Source of the DNA: Nosema muscidifuracis
Lineage: Eukaryota; Microsporidia; Nosematidae
DNA length: 64,000 nt
Assembly (NCBI GenBank): GCA_028335825.1
Contig: JAIOKI010000005.1
Span: 496,001-560,000 of the forward strand
Direction: 5' to 3'
Every line of letters begins with the position of its first letter. Position 1 is the stretch's first letter. Position numbers and translations under genes: made by a program. Shown piece by piece: positions 47,632 to 59,735 of the stretch. The notes under the pieces are model-generated. The model worked only from the letters and a program-made list of their open reading frames with translations. It ran no database searches and was not told the origin of the DNA.

Positions 47632-50600
47632 ATGAAGGATAAAAAAGAAGAGAATGGAACTGAAGCAAAAACTAAAACACCGATAACAGCAGGTCATGCC
47701 GACAGAGTAGGAAAAAATTAAGACAAAGAACCAATTACTATCGACATGTTATATACAAGAAGTCATAATACTTCCTTCGTAATCAGTGACATTATTTCTC
47801 AAGTAAAGAGCTCTAAGGAGGAACGGTCAATAAAATCTTACCAGGCTATATTGAGCAGATGGAATCAAATGCCGAGAAAAGGATGGGAAAGAATTAAAAG
47901 TTCAAATATTTGTATTTAATATAAAAAATAAATCGTAAAAGGCTCTAATGAATGAAAATTGAAAAATGACGAGAGTAAGAGATTACAATAAAGAAAATTA
48001 TTCAAAGATAATTAAAATACTAGACGAAATTGCTATAATAGCTTTAGTTAACCGAAGTAGTCGAACAAAGAAAGATTGATCGGAACTTTGAAGAAGTGTG
48101 GCATAAAATTAGAGAGACGACGGCTAACAAGGTAAAGCCTACGAAAAAAGTGAGCTCGCTGAGGATAGATGAGAAGATAATTGAATGATTGAATAAATCG
48201 ATCTGATTTTTTTACAACTACATTCCATAAAAAATATAAAAAATGCAGCAAAAATATTTCAGATAGTTCAAATTTTTTACCAAGTATATGGAAAGAAAAT
48301 ATTAGAAAGAATATAGAAACAAAGAAAAAACACTAAAAATGCTAGAAGAGTATGAAAAGAATAGTAGTCAAGTAAAGAAATTGAGAAATGTAATGCAACC
48401 TTTGAATCTAGTGTCAGATGAACTGAAAGATGAAGCAAAAATGATCTTTCTTGTCTGTGATAAAATAAAAATATGTGTAATGAATATATAAATTTACGAA
48501 GAAAGGAAAGTGTTTAGAAGCACAAATAGCGATTTTAAACTTATTAGAAAAAGATTTTATAAAAAGTTACAAGAAGAAATAGAACACAAGGTTACAAATG
48601 TAGAAATAAAACATTTCTGGCAAAAAATATGCGTCTGTAAAAAGAATAAATCTATGAGTATAAACTAAATTTAACCGAAGAAAAAATATTACTGAAAGAA
48701 GATGATTTTATCGAGATTATCAAACGGTTTTTTAAACTGGTAAGCGGCAGGACCCGATTGAATCTTCAATTTCTTCATCAAAAAATAACCAGTATTCATC
48801 AAGATCTTTATAAAATAATAACATCTATATGCTTAGAGAATACCAAATAACAGACATGACTCTACAAAAGACTAACTTATTTGATGCCTAAAGGGAAATC
48901 AGAAACTTTAAAAGACATCAGACCTATAATATGCATGCCGAATCTGTACAAGCTCACGACACACGTATTGCAGAACATCGTTGAGGCAAAGAATATGTTA
49001 ATGAAAATCAGATTGACACAGTAACGAGAATACATGGGGCTAAAGAGCAAGCATAAACCAATATAACACTGAACAAAGCATATAATCACCAGTTTGTACG
49101 GAATGAGTAGATGTCAAGAAGGATCACGACTTAATAAGACACTCATTATCTACTAGAGTTCATTAAAAATGGGAAACCTAAAGCAGATTTAAAATTTCAT
49201 AGAAAGTATCACAAGAGATAAACGTTAGAGATAAGATCCCAAAATGAAGTTATTTTCAGCAAAAAATTATAAGATGAATTCTACAGGGTGACATTATATC
49301 TCTATTGCTATTTGTCCTATATATAGATCCTGACGTGAAAAACTCAATGAAATTTATACAAAGATAGAAGTAAAAACAGATTAGATGTCATATATATGTA
49401 ACAATCTGCTATTTATTAAGGATCTGAAATTAATAGCAAGAAATGATGACATAGAACTTTTTTAAAGTGTTAGGATTAGAAATATGCTCAGATATAGAGC
49501 AAGAGTAATTAAAATCACAAAAGAGTATAAGTACCTAGGAATATTCGAAGACACTTATGGATATTAATTGAATAAGAATAAAGAAAGATTCAAAAAGTTG
49601 TACAAAACTAAAATATGCACACGACATTGTTAATTAACTAATATGCTGGAATGAAAGAAACGGAACCGAATGAATATAAAGAAATAGATGAGAATGTACT
49701 CCATATTTTGACAAATCACTATATATAGCAGCAATCTTCTTGAAAAAAAGGTTGGATCTCTTATAAAAGAACTAGGAAGAGGTCTAATAATTATTAAGCA
49801 CAAAGACGAAAGAATGTTAATGCAATTACAACTAAGAAATCTATAATTAGAAGACGAGCTATAATACAAACACAGGATAAAAATAATGATCACATCTCGA
49901 ATATAAGATCTTTTTTATGAGTAAAAAAATTAGAAGAACCCTAAAGAACTGTCTTCATAGCGATATTACAAACAAATATAACCACTAAAAGCTATTTAGA
50001 AATCGAAAAGATCCTTTTATCAGCACGAATGATTCTGTAAATGCAAGAGAGGAGGACCACTATATATACTACAGGATATAAATATATTCCTAGAGAAAAA
50101 TAAGAGGTGTTATCACGGCAATGATAAAATTAAGATTATCGATCATCTGGCTATGTAGTGCTATAGAATGATTGCACATGACTACATGAGACCCTACTAT
50201 ACTTACATCTACATATTTGCAGAAATTGCTGATTGAGATAAAATAAGAAATAAAGATTCATTCATCCCAAGAATGTATAGAGAATAAGAACAGATAAATA
50301 AGGGTTGACTCTATAATTGCGAGTAGTATAAAGATTAAATACAACAAACTTGATATATTTATAATCGAGAAGCCGAGAAAGAAGATTTTGATAGTTGAAG
50401 TCGAGATCACGAATTTTGATAACCTAAGAACAGTTGAAACCGAAAAGAGACATAAGTATGATCTCTTCGCTAGCCACACTGCATAAATGTGTATATAAGT
50501 CAAAATGATACCCTATGTGGTCACTTAGGATAGATTAGCAACGAACTTTCATCAAGGATATAGAAAAGAAATTAAAATAGACGGACAAATCTAAGAATAT

Positions 50601-50730
50601 GTGCAAACAAGAGTTTAACGTTAAAAAGTCGACGATGAGATAGTAAAGAGGAATAAAAGAAGAAAGTATAGTAAAATCTGAGATGGTAGTTCTTGCACGA
50701 AATGATTGATGAGCAATTAACTAATATATT
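47632..50730 (+). mobile_element. Decayed R2/CRE-like LINE (REL-endonuclease type), plus copy
   Basis: About 3.1 kb single-ORF LINE relic. The probable start is ATG 47632 (MKDKKEENGTEAKTKTPITA), then a charged N-terminus with RWNQMPRKGWERI. Reverse transcriptase lies at ~48.85-49.45 kb: LMPKGKSETLKDIRPIICMP, then a GD-SLLLF-like block, then LLFIKDLKLIARNDD, the region of the YxDD active site. YKYLGIFED follows at ~49.53 kb. A CKCKRG zinc-knuckle string at ~50.04 kb and an IDHLAM…HDYMR block at ~50.14 kb lead to the PD-(D/E)XK-type endonuclease (IVEVEITNFDNL, VETEKRHKYDLFA) at ~50.39-50.47 kb. Many stops and frame changes, but every domain is still visible. It is the better preserved of two copies, the other at 30.5-33.5 kb. 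Confidence 0.68.
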
Positions 50731-50739
50731 TATATAAAT

Positions 50740-51250
50740 CTAATATGCTGCGATGCATTAGAACCAAAACAATTACCATTGTCAACTCTTTGGAGTTTAT
50801 CAATATACAAGCTGAAAAATAAACTATCATTTATTTCAAACCAATAGATTTTGGTCTTAGAATACAGCATCTTTTAGAACTTACTTGACTCTGGTGTCAC
50901 CCTGTATCAAATATCAAATTATATTAAAAAATTAGTCTAACGTTAGGTTGAATGCAGAGAGACACTAATATATAATAACTGTTGTATCTAGAGATAATTG
51001 AAAAGATGAATGATTATTCACTCAGTGATATATGTTGATCCTGTCAGAATTGAGACTGATGTTTCAGATCAGAGGTATGAAACAATGATATTGGTGCATT
51101 GCTAATAAAAACCTATAAGCGAGAAAGTTATAGAAATAAACATTTTTAACACCAACTTATTTTAATTTATTGTTTCGGTTGTATGTCTAATACCTGGGAT
51201 TCAAGAAAATATAGAAACAAAACTAAATAAAAATAAAGATTGTAGATTCG
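50740..51250 (+). mobile_element. Ty3/gypsy fossil piece (protease?/RNase H)
   Basis: Broken fragment. Around 51.03-51.12 kb the string YVDPVRIETDVSD followed by IGALL is the RNase H entry of Ty3/gypsy. A possible protease-like LLDSGVT string lies near 50.89 kb. It may belong to the same element as the gag remains at 46.3-47.6 kb, split by the intervening LINE. Several breaks. Confidence 0.4.
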
Positions 51251-51849
51251 TGTCTTTAAAAATTAGAAAACATAAAAATAAATAAAGAAAAATATTAAAG
51301 CAAATGACTTATTCTGGCCGAGATATACTAATAGTCGGGGTAGTTATTATACCTTCTGACAGAGATAAGTCAATAAATTTATTTTAAAATTTTGTATTTC
51401 TATTTCTTTGGATTACTTTCAAAAAAAAATAAATTGAGAGAAAAATTTCGTTGGGTAGATATTTCTAATAATCACGTAAATAATTTTGAGAGACAAGCGA
51501 GATATAAATTTAATAAAGAGTCATTATTATATTATTTAGATATTATGATTCAAATAACCCGAGGTGCAAAAAAGCACATTAATTAAGTAGTTCTCTATAA
51601 TTGACATTTCAGAAATAAACAGGTGTTTTTGTTATGTTATTATTAATGTTTTTTGAATATAGGCTATTATAGTAATTGTTCTTGTTTACTCTAGTGCTGG
51701 ATGGTTGTCCTTTATTCATTATCTTCTTTTCTGATAAAATTTATTTATTTCAAAAACTTCATTAAAAAATCAAAATAAGAATATCATTTGTTAATTAATA
51801 CAATATATATAAATAAAGATTATAGGAGGTAATATTTCCTTTTAATCTG
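51251..51849. other. AT-rich spacer, nothing recognised
   Basis: Holds a 64-codon open frame (51392-51586) with no recognised family; probably chance or worn transposon coding sequence. Confidence 0.45.
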
Positions 51850-53950
51850 TACAAAGCAGTATAACTAATCAAAAATCAAATATTTTATTTTTGAATTCAC
51901 ATTAAAGATTATCAAAGACAATATTACAACTTGTATAGAAACATAAAAATTAAAATTCAGCAGAAAATAAATGAGTATATACAGGAAGAGGTTATGATTG
52001 ACAAAATATGTTAAAAAGCTAAAGTTATTTTCTTTTATGTAGGAAAAGCATATAGCAAAAAACATTTCAATAAATTTATAGATTTGAATAAAAAATAAGG
52101 TCCATTGAAAATAAAAAGAGTCAGTGAATGATAAAAAAAAATTTACAAAAAATTAATTATTTTTTCTGATATTTATAGACAAACGAAAATCCCAAAATAT
52201 AGTTGAAAATTTTAAACATTATTTTATACAATCAAATAATCTGATAAGTTTAGAAGTTACTGATGCCGATATGAATCTCACAATACAAGCATATAACAAT
52301 AAGATCAAAGATACATAGAATATAGGTGAACTATAATGTGAAATTATTGTAAAATAATGGTTTCTAGTAGATATAAAACAGATCTACATACACGATGTTC
52401 TTTCTGAGTTTTTAAAATGCCATTGAACTTGGTGAATAAATAAGTTAGATTTTAGAGAATAATGAATGACTTATTAAGTAAATTCTTCTATAAAATAGTA
52501 GTTGTATATTTAGATAACATAGTCATTTTAGTATGACAGTAAAGAATGATGAAAAAAACGTGACTTTAGTTTTAGAAGCATTAAATAAGCAGAAATGTGA
52601 ATATTAAATTTTTGTGTCACATATTACAGATAATATCATTAATTAAGAACCACGACTGATATTGAGACTATTAAATTATTGTGCATTGTATATAAAAGAA
52701 TTATATGACATACTAAAATTTAAAGAACAAGCAGATAAATGAAGAATTGCTATGATAACAAGATATCTTGAAGATAATTGCATATTATAATGAAATAAAT
52801 ATATTTTGTATCGTTTAGAATTTCGGATATTAATACAGCCTTGATTTTGATGACAAATGTCTTTAAACGTGATGTGAGTCAATATTATCACAAGAATATA
52901 ACGAAAAAAATACGGTGTAAGTTTCTTCGTCTAATTGAAAGTTAAACAAAAAGAAATTGCTATGTGTCTAAAAAATAGCTTTATTTAAGTTATTAATCAA
53001 TACAGTGAACACCTAATAATAACGATTAAAACATTTTCTAAAAAATATATAAGGATAAATTTGATTAATGATAATATAATATTATGTAAGCAGTATTAAC
53101 CTGAATATTTTCAATCTTTGTTAGTTAAAGAAGTATATTTAAGTCATTATTCATATCAATCAAAACAGTAGATAAATTGAAGAAAGGTATAGTAGATATG
53201 AAATTAATATCAATATTATCATATAATAAGACAAATATAAATTTTATTATAACTTAGATTTTTATAGGGAATCTAAAGTGTTAGTAAAAGCAAGTCCACA
53301 TTGATAATATAATAAACTTTAGATAGTAGAAGTGAAGTAATTTAATTAAATGAAAATATTGGTAATTCAATAATTTATTGTTATAGTAATGAAACGTTAA
53401 AATTAAATAGAAATAATGAAATTGTAACAAAGAATCTACAAGTTATAAAATACAGAATCTTTATATTATCTTCCTTAATAATTTATGATGAATATATGGT
53501 GAATACGAGGAACATTAAATAAAAATTGAGGAATATGGTCAAGTGGTTTAAATATTATTATAATAATATAGAATATTGATTTATGATATGCAATTAAAAG
53601 GTTTAAGAATGTGAAGATCTTGAGAGATATTTATAAGAAGAAACAGAATTGTTGAAAATGTAGATAATATTGAAAAGGATAAAATAGAAAAAGAAACATC
53701 GAAGATGATTAAGAAATAGCTATAAGGTAATTAATGAGATTTGGTCTGAAAGATAAACAAGTGAAAAATTAAGAATGTTTTATAATTTAGTATATTAGAA
53801 GACAAACAGAAGTAAATAAAATTGATTTTTGTAAATGATGGATAATAACAGTACTAGTATATAAGGATTATGGATTAATGAACAGAATACTGGTGAATAG
53901 ATTAGAGATTGAAGAACTAAAGAAATTTAAGAAAGTATTTTACAGCAATA
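51850..53950 (+). mobile_element. Ty3/gypsy fossil, RT/RNase H part
   Basis: Old plus-strand fossil with many breaks. At ~52.46-52.6 kb the RT palm is readable (RIMNDLLSKFFYKIVVVYLD, then TLVLEALNKQKCEY). RNase H remains follow at ~52.8-52.98 kb and possible integrase-side sequence near 53.1 kb. No terminal repeats found. Confidence 0.58.
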
Positions 53951-54203
53951 AATAGGAAATAAAATATTGAAATTAAAAAATTGTAGAATAAAGATAATTA
54001 GATGAGTTAAGATTGCAAAAAAAGAGGATAGTGTATTTTTTAGGCATTGATGAAAGATACTGAAGAAATTAACAAAAGCATAGAAGAAATAAAGATATAT
54101 TTTAATTAGATGTTTACTTCTAATTATTAATCAAATGCTATTTCTTATATACAGTATCAAAATACACAAGCTTTTTTATAACATGAGATGCCAAGATCAA
54201 TAC

Positions 54204-54429
54204 AAATTCACAGAATCACTATTACTAGTAAATAACAGATCTATAAACAATACATGACAAGGCTATATTAAAAGTAATAATAAGCATGCCTAATAATATC
54301 TGATGATCACAACGACAAACAACATTTACATTACTATATATTAAACTTAAAGATTGATATAGTAGTAGTCATAATCAAAGAAAATTCACAGAATGATTAT
54401 TACTAGTAAATAACAGATCTATAAAAAAA
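54204..54429 (+). repeat. Repeated block upstream of rDNA unit 2
   Basis: A ~47-bp segment (ATTACTAGTAAATAACAGAT core) occurs at 54204-54250 and again at 54382-54429, 178 bp apart, with few differences. The intervening DNA shows only patchy similarity to what follows the second copy, so this may be a worn tandem repeat of an rDNA spacer or of subtelomeric DNA. Confidence 0.7.
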
Positions 54430-55017
54430 ACATAAAAAGTAATGTAGTAGATACCAAGTCAAACTATTCCATTTACATCATAAAGCACATAATCTAATAT
54501 ATTATCACCAAAAAATGAACATACACACAGTAAATGTTGCATACATACCTCATCAATAAAATATTTTACATCTTCAAGTAACAAAACCCATCATAAACCA
54601 AACCATCGTTACGGTCTCACATTACTGTTCACACAAGTAATCACCACGATCACTTCAACAACCAACGTCCCAGCACGTTCACAGGATGGTCACCATTCTC
54701 AATCCTTAACTGGACACTCCAATCAACTTCCCGTTGTTCAACACAACCACCAGATTGTAATTCTTTTTATACAACATATATATCATACTAGTACACTCAA
54801 ACACACTACATATAACCTGTCAAAAATCATAAATCAGCAATTAATTATTAATTCTGATTTGTCAATTTAATTTATCAGTAGATTAAATAATACACAATGT
54901 AAATTATTTATTACTCATGTTGTAGTTTTCGTATGTTATATTGCACTGATTGATTGAGAGATTAAGATTTCTGAGACTAGATTAATACTGACTAGAATGT
55001 AGATATGTTATTTTGTA
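54430..55017 (+). promoter_or_regulatory. rDNA upstream spacer, probable Pol I promoter region
   Basis: The ~590 nt before the SSU of unit 2. 54480-54790 is strikingly A/C-rich and G-poor on this strand and higher in GC than the fossil DNA to its left. 54850-55017 is AT-rich and leads into the SSU. A promoter must lie here or further upstream if the unit is transcribed, but I recognise no defined motif. The assignment is by position. Confidence 0.4.
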
Positions 55018-56253
55018 CACCAGGTTGATTCTGCCTGACGTAGACGCTATTCCCTAAGATTAACCCATGCATGTTTTTGAAGAAGTATCTGAAAAATGGA
55101 CTGCTCAGTAATACTCACTTTATTTTATGTATATTGATGATAACTACGTTAAAGTGTAGATAATTGTATACAGTAAGAGTGAGACCTATCAGCTAGTTGT
55201 TAAGGTAATGGCTTAACAAGGCAGTAACGGGTAACGGTATTACTTTGTAATATTCCGGAGAAGGAGCCTGAGAGACGGCTACTAAGTCTAAGGATTGCAG
55301 CAGGGGCGAAACTTGACCTATGGATTTTGTCTGAGGCAGTTATGGGAAGTAATAGATATTGTTTCATATTGTAAAAACATATGAGGTGATTAATTGGAGG
55401 GCAAATCAAGTGCCAGCAGCCGCGGTAATACTTGTTCCAAGAGTGTGTATGATGATTGATGCAGTTAAAAAGTCCGTAGTTTATTTTTAAGAAGCAATAT
55501 GAGGTGTACTGTATAGTTGGGAGAGAGATGAAATGTGACGACCCTGACTGGACGAACAGAAGCGAAAGCTGTACACTTGTATGTATTTTTTGAACAAGGA
55601 CGTAAGCTGGAGGATCGAAGATGATTAGATACCATTGTAGTTCCAGCAGTAAACTATGCCGACGATGTGATATGAGTATTTGTATTACATAATAGAAATT
55701 CGAGTTTTTTGGCTCTGGGGATAGTATGATCGCAAGATTGAAAATTAAAGAAATTGACGGAAGAATACCACAAGGAGTGGATTGTGCGGCTTAATTTGAC
55801 TCAACGCGAGGTAACTTACCAATATTTTATTATTCAGCGAGAATGTTATTTGAGAATGATAATAGTGGTGCATGGCCGTTTTCAATGGATGCTGTGAAGT
55901 TTTGATTAATTTCAACAAGACGTGAGACCCTTATAGACAGACACAATCAGTGTAGGAAGGAAAGGATTAAAACAGGTCCGTTATGCCCTCAGACATTTTG
56001 GGCTGCACGCGCAATACAATAGATATGAATCTTTATGGGATAATATTTTGTAAGAGATATTTGAACTTGGAATTGCTAGTAAATTTTATTAAATAAGTAG
56101 AATTGAATGTGTCCCTGTTCTTTGTACACACCGCCCGTCGCTATCTAAGATGATATATGTTGTGAAATTAGTGTAAACTACTTGAACAAGATGTATTAGA
56201 TCTGATATAAGTCGTAACATGGTTGCTGTTGGAGAACCATTAGCAGGATCATA
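55018..56253 (+). rRNA. Small-subunit rRNA, unit 2 (complete)
   Basis: Complete 1236-nt SSU starting CACCAGGTTGATTCTGCC, the classic eukaryotic SSU 5' end, and ending GCAGGATCATA. It corresponds to unit 1 with a constant offset of 55033. Differences are few: position 55044, GTTATT against GGAATT near 55853, and two G/A changes near 55946 and 56028. The 530-loop and decoding-site blocks are identical. Its length is typical of Microsporidia. Confidence 0.96.
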
Positions 56254-56390
56254 TCGAGTAACAGTTAATACAATATATATAGATTATACTAATGATTTTA
56301 TATATATAGATTATAATTTATATATTATTATTAGATTATTCTAATATATATGTTATACTAATATATATTATTTATATTATTTATTATTTT
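56254..56390 (+). other. ITS between SSU and LSU, unit 2
   Basis: About 137 nt of A/T-only-like repeats (ATATATAGATTATA, ACTAATATATAT units). It is 36 nt longer than in unit 1 and clearly rearranged inside, while both flanks are nearly identical between units. Confidence 0.8.
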
Positions 56391-57957
56391 ACCCACACAT
56401 GGGATCAATAGGATGCCACAGCGATGAAGGTCGTAGATGAATACGAAAGCATTGTTACCGAATATATACAGATGTGTATAGAGGACCCTTTGAACTTAAG
56501 CATATCATTAGAAGGAGGAAAAGAAACTAACCAGGATTTCTGTAGTAGCAGCGAGTGAACAAGAAGCAACCCGTGATTGTAATCCTATTGGAGATGTAAA
56601 TCACTATTTTATTACTTATTTGTACAGAATATAATATTCGTTAGTTGAATAAAATAGTAAGTATCAGCGAGTAGGGCTGCTTGGTAGTGCAGTCTGAATA
56701 CAGGTAGAATGAGATATCTAAGGTTAAATATAATGGCATACCGATAGCAAATAAGTACTGCGAAGGAATTTGTGAAAATGTGTGGGGCAGCCTTATGTTT
56801 AAGGACCCGTCTTGAAACACGGACCAAGGAGATTATAGTTATAGCAAGATAATGGCTCAGTCGTTATTAATATGACAAGTTATAACTATAAGACCCGAAA
56901 CACAGTGAACTATGCATGTTCTGGTTGAAGATAAGCAACAGTTTATTGGAAGACCATAATCATTCTGACGTGCAAATCGATGATTTAAGATGTGTATAGT
57001 GGCGAAAGACCAATCGAACTGTGTGGTAGCTGGTTCACAGCGAAATGTCTCTCAGGACAGCAGTCATTGTATATAGGACATAGATGTAGGACACTGTTAT
57101 AGTCTCGACTATGAGAAATCTTTAATTCTATGGTCTTCTGTAGATTAGGTTTACAGAATGAATCTATTGTATGACTAGTGGGCACATGATTGTAAGAATG
57201 ATGTGCAAAAAGGGATGAACCTTATGGAACATTAAATATTCTAAATAGTAGACAGTATACCATAAATATGATGAATACATTGAGACAGTAGGGCGGTTGT
57301 TATGGAAGTAGAAATCCGCTAAGAAACGTGTTACAACGTACCTACCGAATGTATTATTGTATAAAATGGAAGAAGATGACTACTTTTATGAGATGTTTCT
57401 ATATGAGTATTTAGGTAGCTGTGCAATTTGTTTGTATTGAAGTATATGTGTGAATGTATATGGAAGAAACAAATGGGCCGATCTTGGAGGCAGTAACAAT
57501 ATATTTGTATAGATATAGACTAGGGTTTTCAATGGTATTGAAGTGAGTCGGTGTTATTGTAAAAACAAAGAAGATCAATAGTTCTTCACTTGACTACTGC
57601 AAGGCGACTTGATGATGACAGTATATAAGCGGTGTAAGAAAAATGAATTAGACTGTGTGTACGTATGGATTGTCATGATAAGAAATACGTGTTATATATA
57701 TATACTTGATAAAAAAGAAGTAGTGTAGCCGTACCTATACCGCATCAGGTGTCTTTGTATCATAACAGATATTTTAAATTAAAGTAAGTAAGGGAATTCG
57801 GCAAATTAGATCTGTAACCTTGGGATAAAGATTGGCTCTAGCATGCTAGAACTTTTACTATGTAAGGAATCTGACTGTTTATTAAAAACATAGCTTTTTG
57901 TATTACAAGAAGTGAATTCTGCCCAGTGCATTTATTGTTAAAGTTGTGTAAGCGAAT

Positions 57958-58010
<53 letters not shown>

Positions 58011-58109
58011 TTAATTGGTGACGCGCATGAATGGAGCAACGAGATTCCTACTGTCCCTACTTACAATTTTGTGAAACCACGAGACAAGGGAACGGGCTTG
58101 TTGTATATC

Positions 58110-58141
<32 letters not shown>

Positions 58142-58576
58142 TTAGTATGTTCTAATAATTATTCGGTATATTGTAGAGAGGTGGGAGATGATTTGTGAAA
58201 CCACTAGTATGTTTGAATATTTGTTTATTTGGATATATGGGGAGTTTGGCTGGGGCGGTACAGCTGTTAAAAAGTAACACAGCTGTCCTAAGGTAGATGA
58301 ATGATGGATGGTAACCATCAGTTTATTATAAGGGAATAAATCTGCTTTACTTTATACATATGACTGTATTTAGTAGGGAAACCTTGGCCTAGCGATCCCA
58401 ATTACATTCATTATGTATTGGGTGATTGAAAAGTTACCACAGGGATAACTGGCTTGTAGCAGGCAAGCGATCATAGCGACTCTGCTTTTTGATTCTTCGA
58501 TGTCGTCTCTTCTGATCATCGTAGTGTATATGTTACGAAGTGTTGGATTGTTCACCCGGTAATGAGGAACGTGAGA

Positions 58577-58618
<42 letters not shown>

Positions 58619-58949
58619 TAAGTATTTTTGAGTGAACTTTGATAGTACGAGAGGAACTCTAAGTGATGACCACTGGTAGTGCGATTAACTATTAAGTTAT
58701 GTTGCTTAGCTACGTCGTTTCGATTAAGGCTGAAAGCCTCTTAAGCCTGAAGCGTAGCTCAAAGATACATTTGGGAGAATACTACTCTATTAAGCAGAAC
58801 TGTAAGAATGAAGGTGTATGCCGACATTTTGAGGTTACTGCTTTTTGTATTACAGTGTAGGTGTATATGTAATTTTCATAGTCTAGATTGTAGATAAGAA
58901 ATGTGATTAGGAATATAATTTAAGTAAATTGCTCAAACAAAAATCAAAT
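56391..58949 (+). rRNA. Large-subunit rRNA with fused 5.8S, unit 2
   Basis: Counterpart of 1322-3881 with only a handful of changes, mostly in the last ~80 nt. It has the same 5.8S-LSU fusion without ITS2, the same helix-69 block and the same sarcin-ricin loop. Similarity to unit 1 stops after CAAACAAAAATCAAAT at 58949, where a LINE-B fragment begins. Confidence 0.93.
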
Positions 58950-59735
58950 ATGTTATGCAGAAAGTAAATAATCGAAAGATTAGAACATACACTAGATTAA
59001 GATGCAATCTAGTTAAGTGGTCATCCTCATTAGCTTGTTCCGGAAGAATTCCTGTGAGTTATAGGAACAAATGCTTTCTATGTGATGGACCTCAAGAAAA
59101 TATAGAACACTTTCTGATTGAGTGCCCCCTCTTAAGTGAGATCAGGTTCTCTTTTGAAGAGAATTTGCCGATATTGAAGTGTTCTAGAACAACTAACCAG
59201 GATAAAGTAAAATTAATTCTTGGTAATAAGGACGGATTAAGAAATAATCCAGATAAAATTAAAGGGCTCTGTTGCATCATAGAATTCTTAGATAGAATGG
59301 TTATATCTAGAGCTATTATATTTCATAATAGACTCAAAGAACTTAATCAAAGTACAAGATAATTCAGTAATGAAAGAAAATGTGTTAATTTATTAACAGA
59401 AAGATTTTTATTTTTAGACCTAGGAGAGGTCGGGCATGATACTGTATGCTGTATTACTTTCGCTGGACTGAGTTGTGTTCTTAATTGGTGTATTGAGCCA
59501 GGCGATACGTTCCTACCTGTCTCTTGACAGGTTATAGCCTTCATGGCTATGACTTTAAGTAGTCCTAAGGGAACGATATTTTTTCCTATAAGCGAGGCCG
59601 TAAAGGTATGCTGGCGTGTAAAGCGCACTATTGATGTTTGTTTTCTCAGTGGAGATTTTGGTGGCCGGGTGGTTTTTCTTCTATACTGATTTTATTTTTC
59701 CAATAAATATTTTTTATTTTTTATTTTTTTTTTTT
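58950..59735 (+). mobile_element. LINE-B 3' fragment fused to the LSU 3' end
   Basis: 5'-truncated LINE-B insertion. The last ~137 codons of ORF2 remain open (from about 58950 to the stop at 59362) with the zinc motif CFLCDGPQENIEHFLIEC (CX2CX8HX4C). Then comes a 3' UTR with a folded element at 59508-59575 and a T-rich tail after AATAAA (59702-59735). The coding part is clearly related to, but distinct from, LINE-A. The in-frame ATG at 58955 is not a real start. The decayed LINE-B at 36.6-40.2 kb has the same 3' UTR. It looks young because the frame and UTR are clean. Confidence 0.85.
59508..59575 (+). promoter_or_regulatory. Structured RNA element in LINE-B 3' UTR
   Basis: Same architecture as 9904-9973 of LINE-A with different stem sequences. 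Closing stem CGTTCC (59508-59513) pairs with GGAACG (59570-59575). Hairpin 1 is CCTGTC (59516-59521), loop TCTT, GACAGG (59526-59531). Hairpin 2 is ATAGCC (59534-59539), loop TTCAT, GGCTAT (59545-59550). The TCCTAAGG stretch is shared. A downstream hairpin GCG…CGC (around 59613-59626) replaces GTG…CAC of LINE-A. Confidence 0.7.

Noticed and set aside
58955-59362. A 135-aa protein starting at ATG 58955
   Set aside because: The ATG is an internal Met codon of a 5'-truncated LINE-B ORF2; the frame and similarity continue upstream to the LSU junction.
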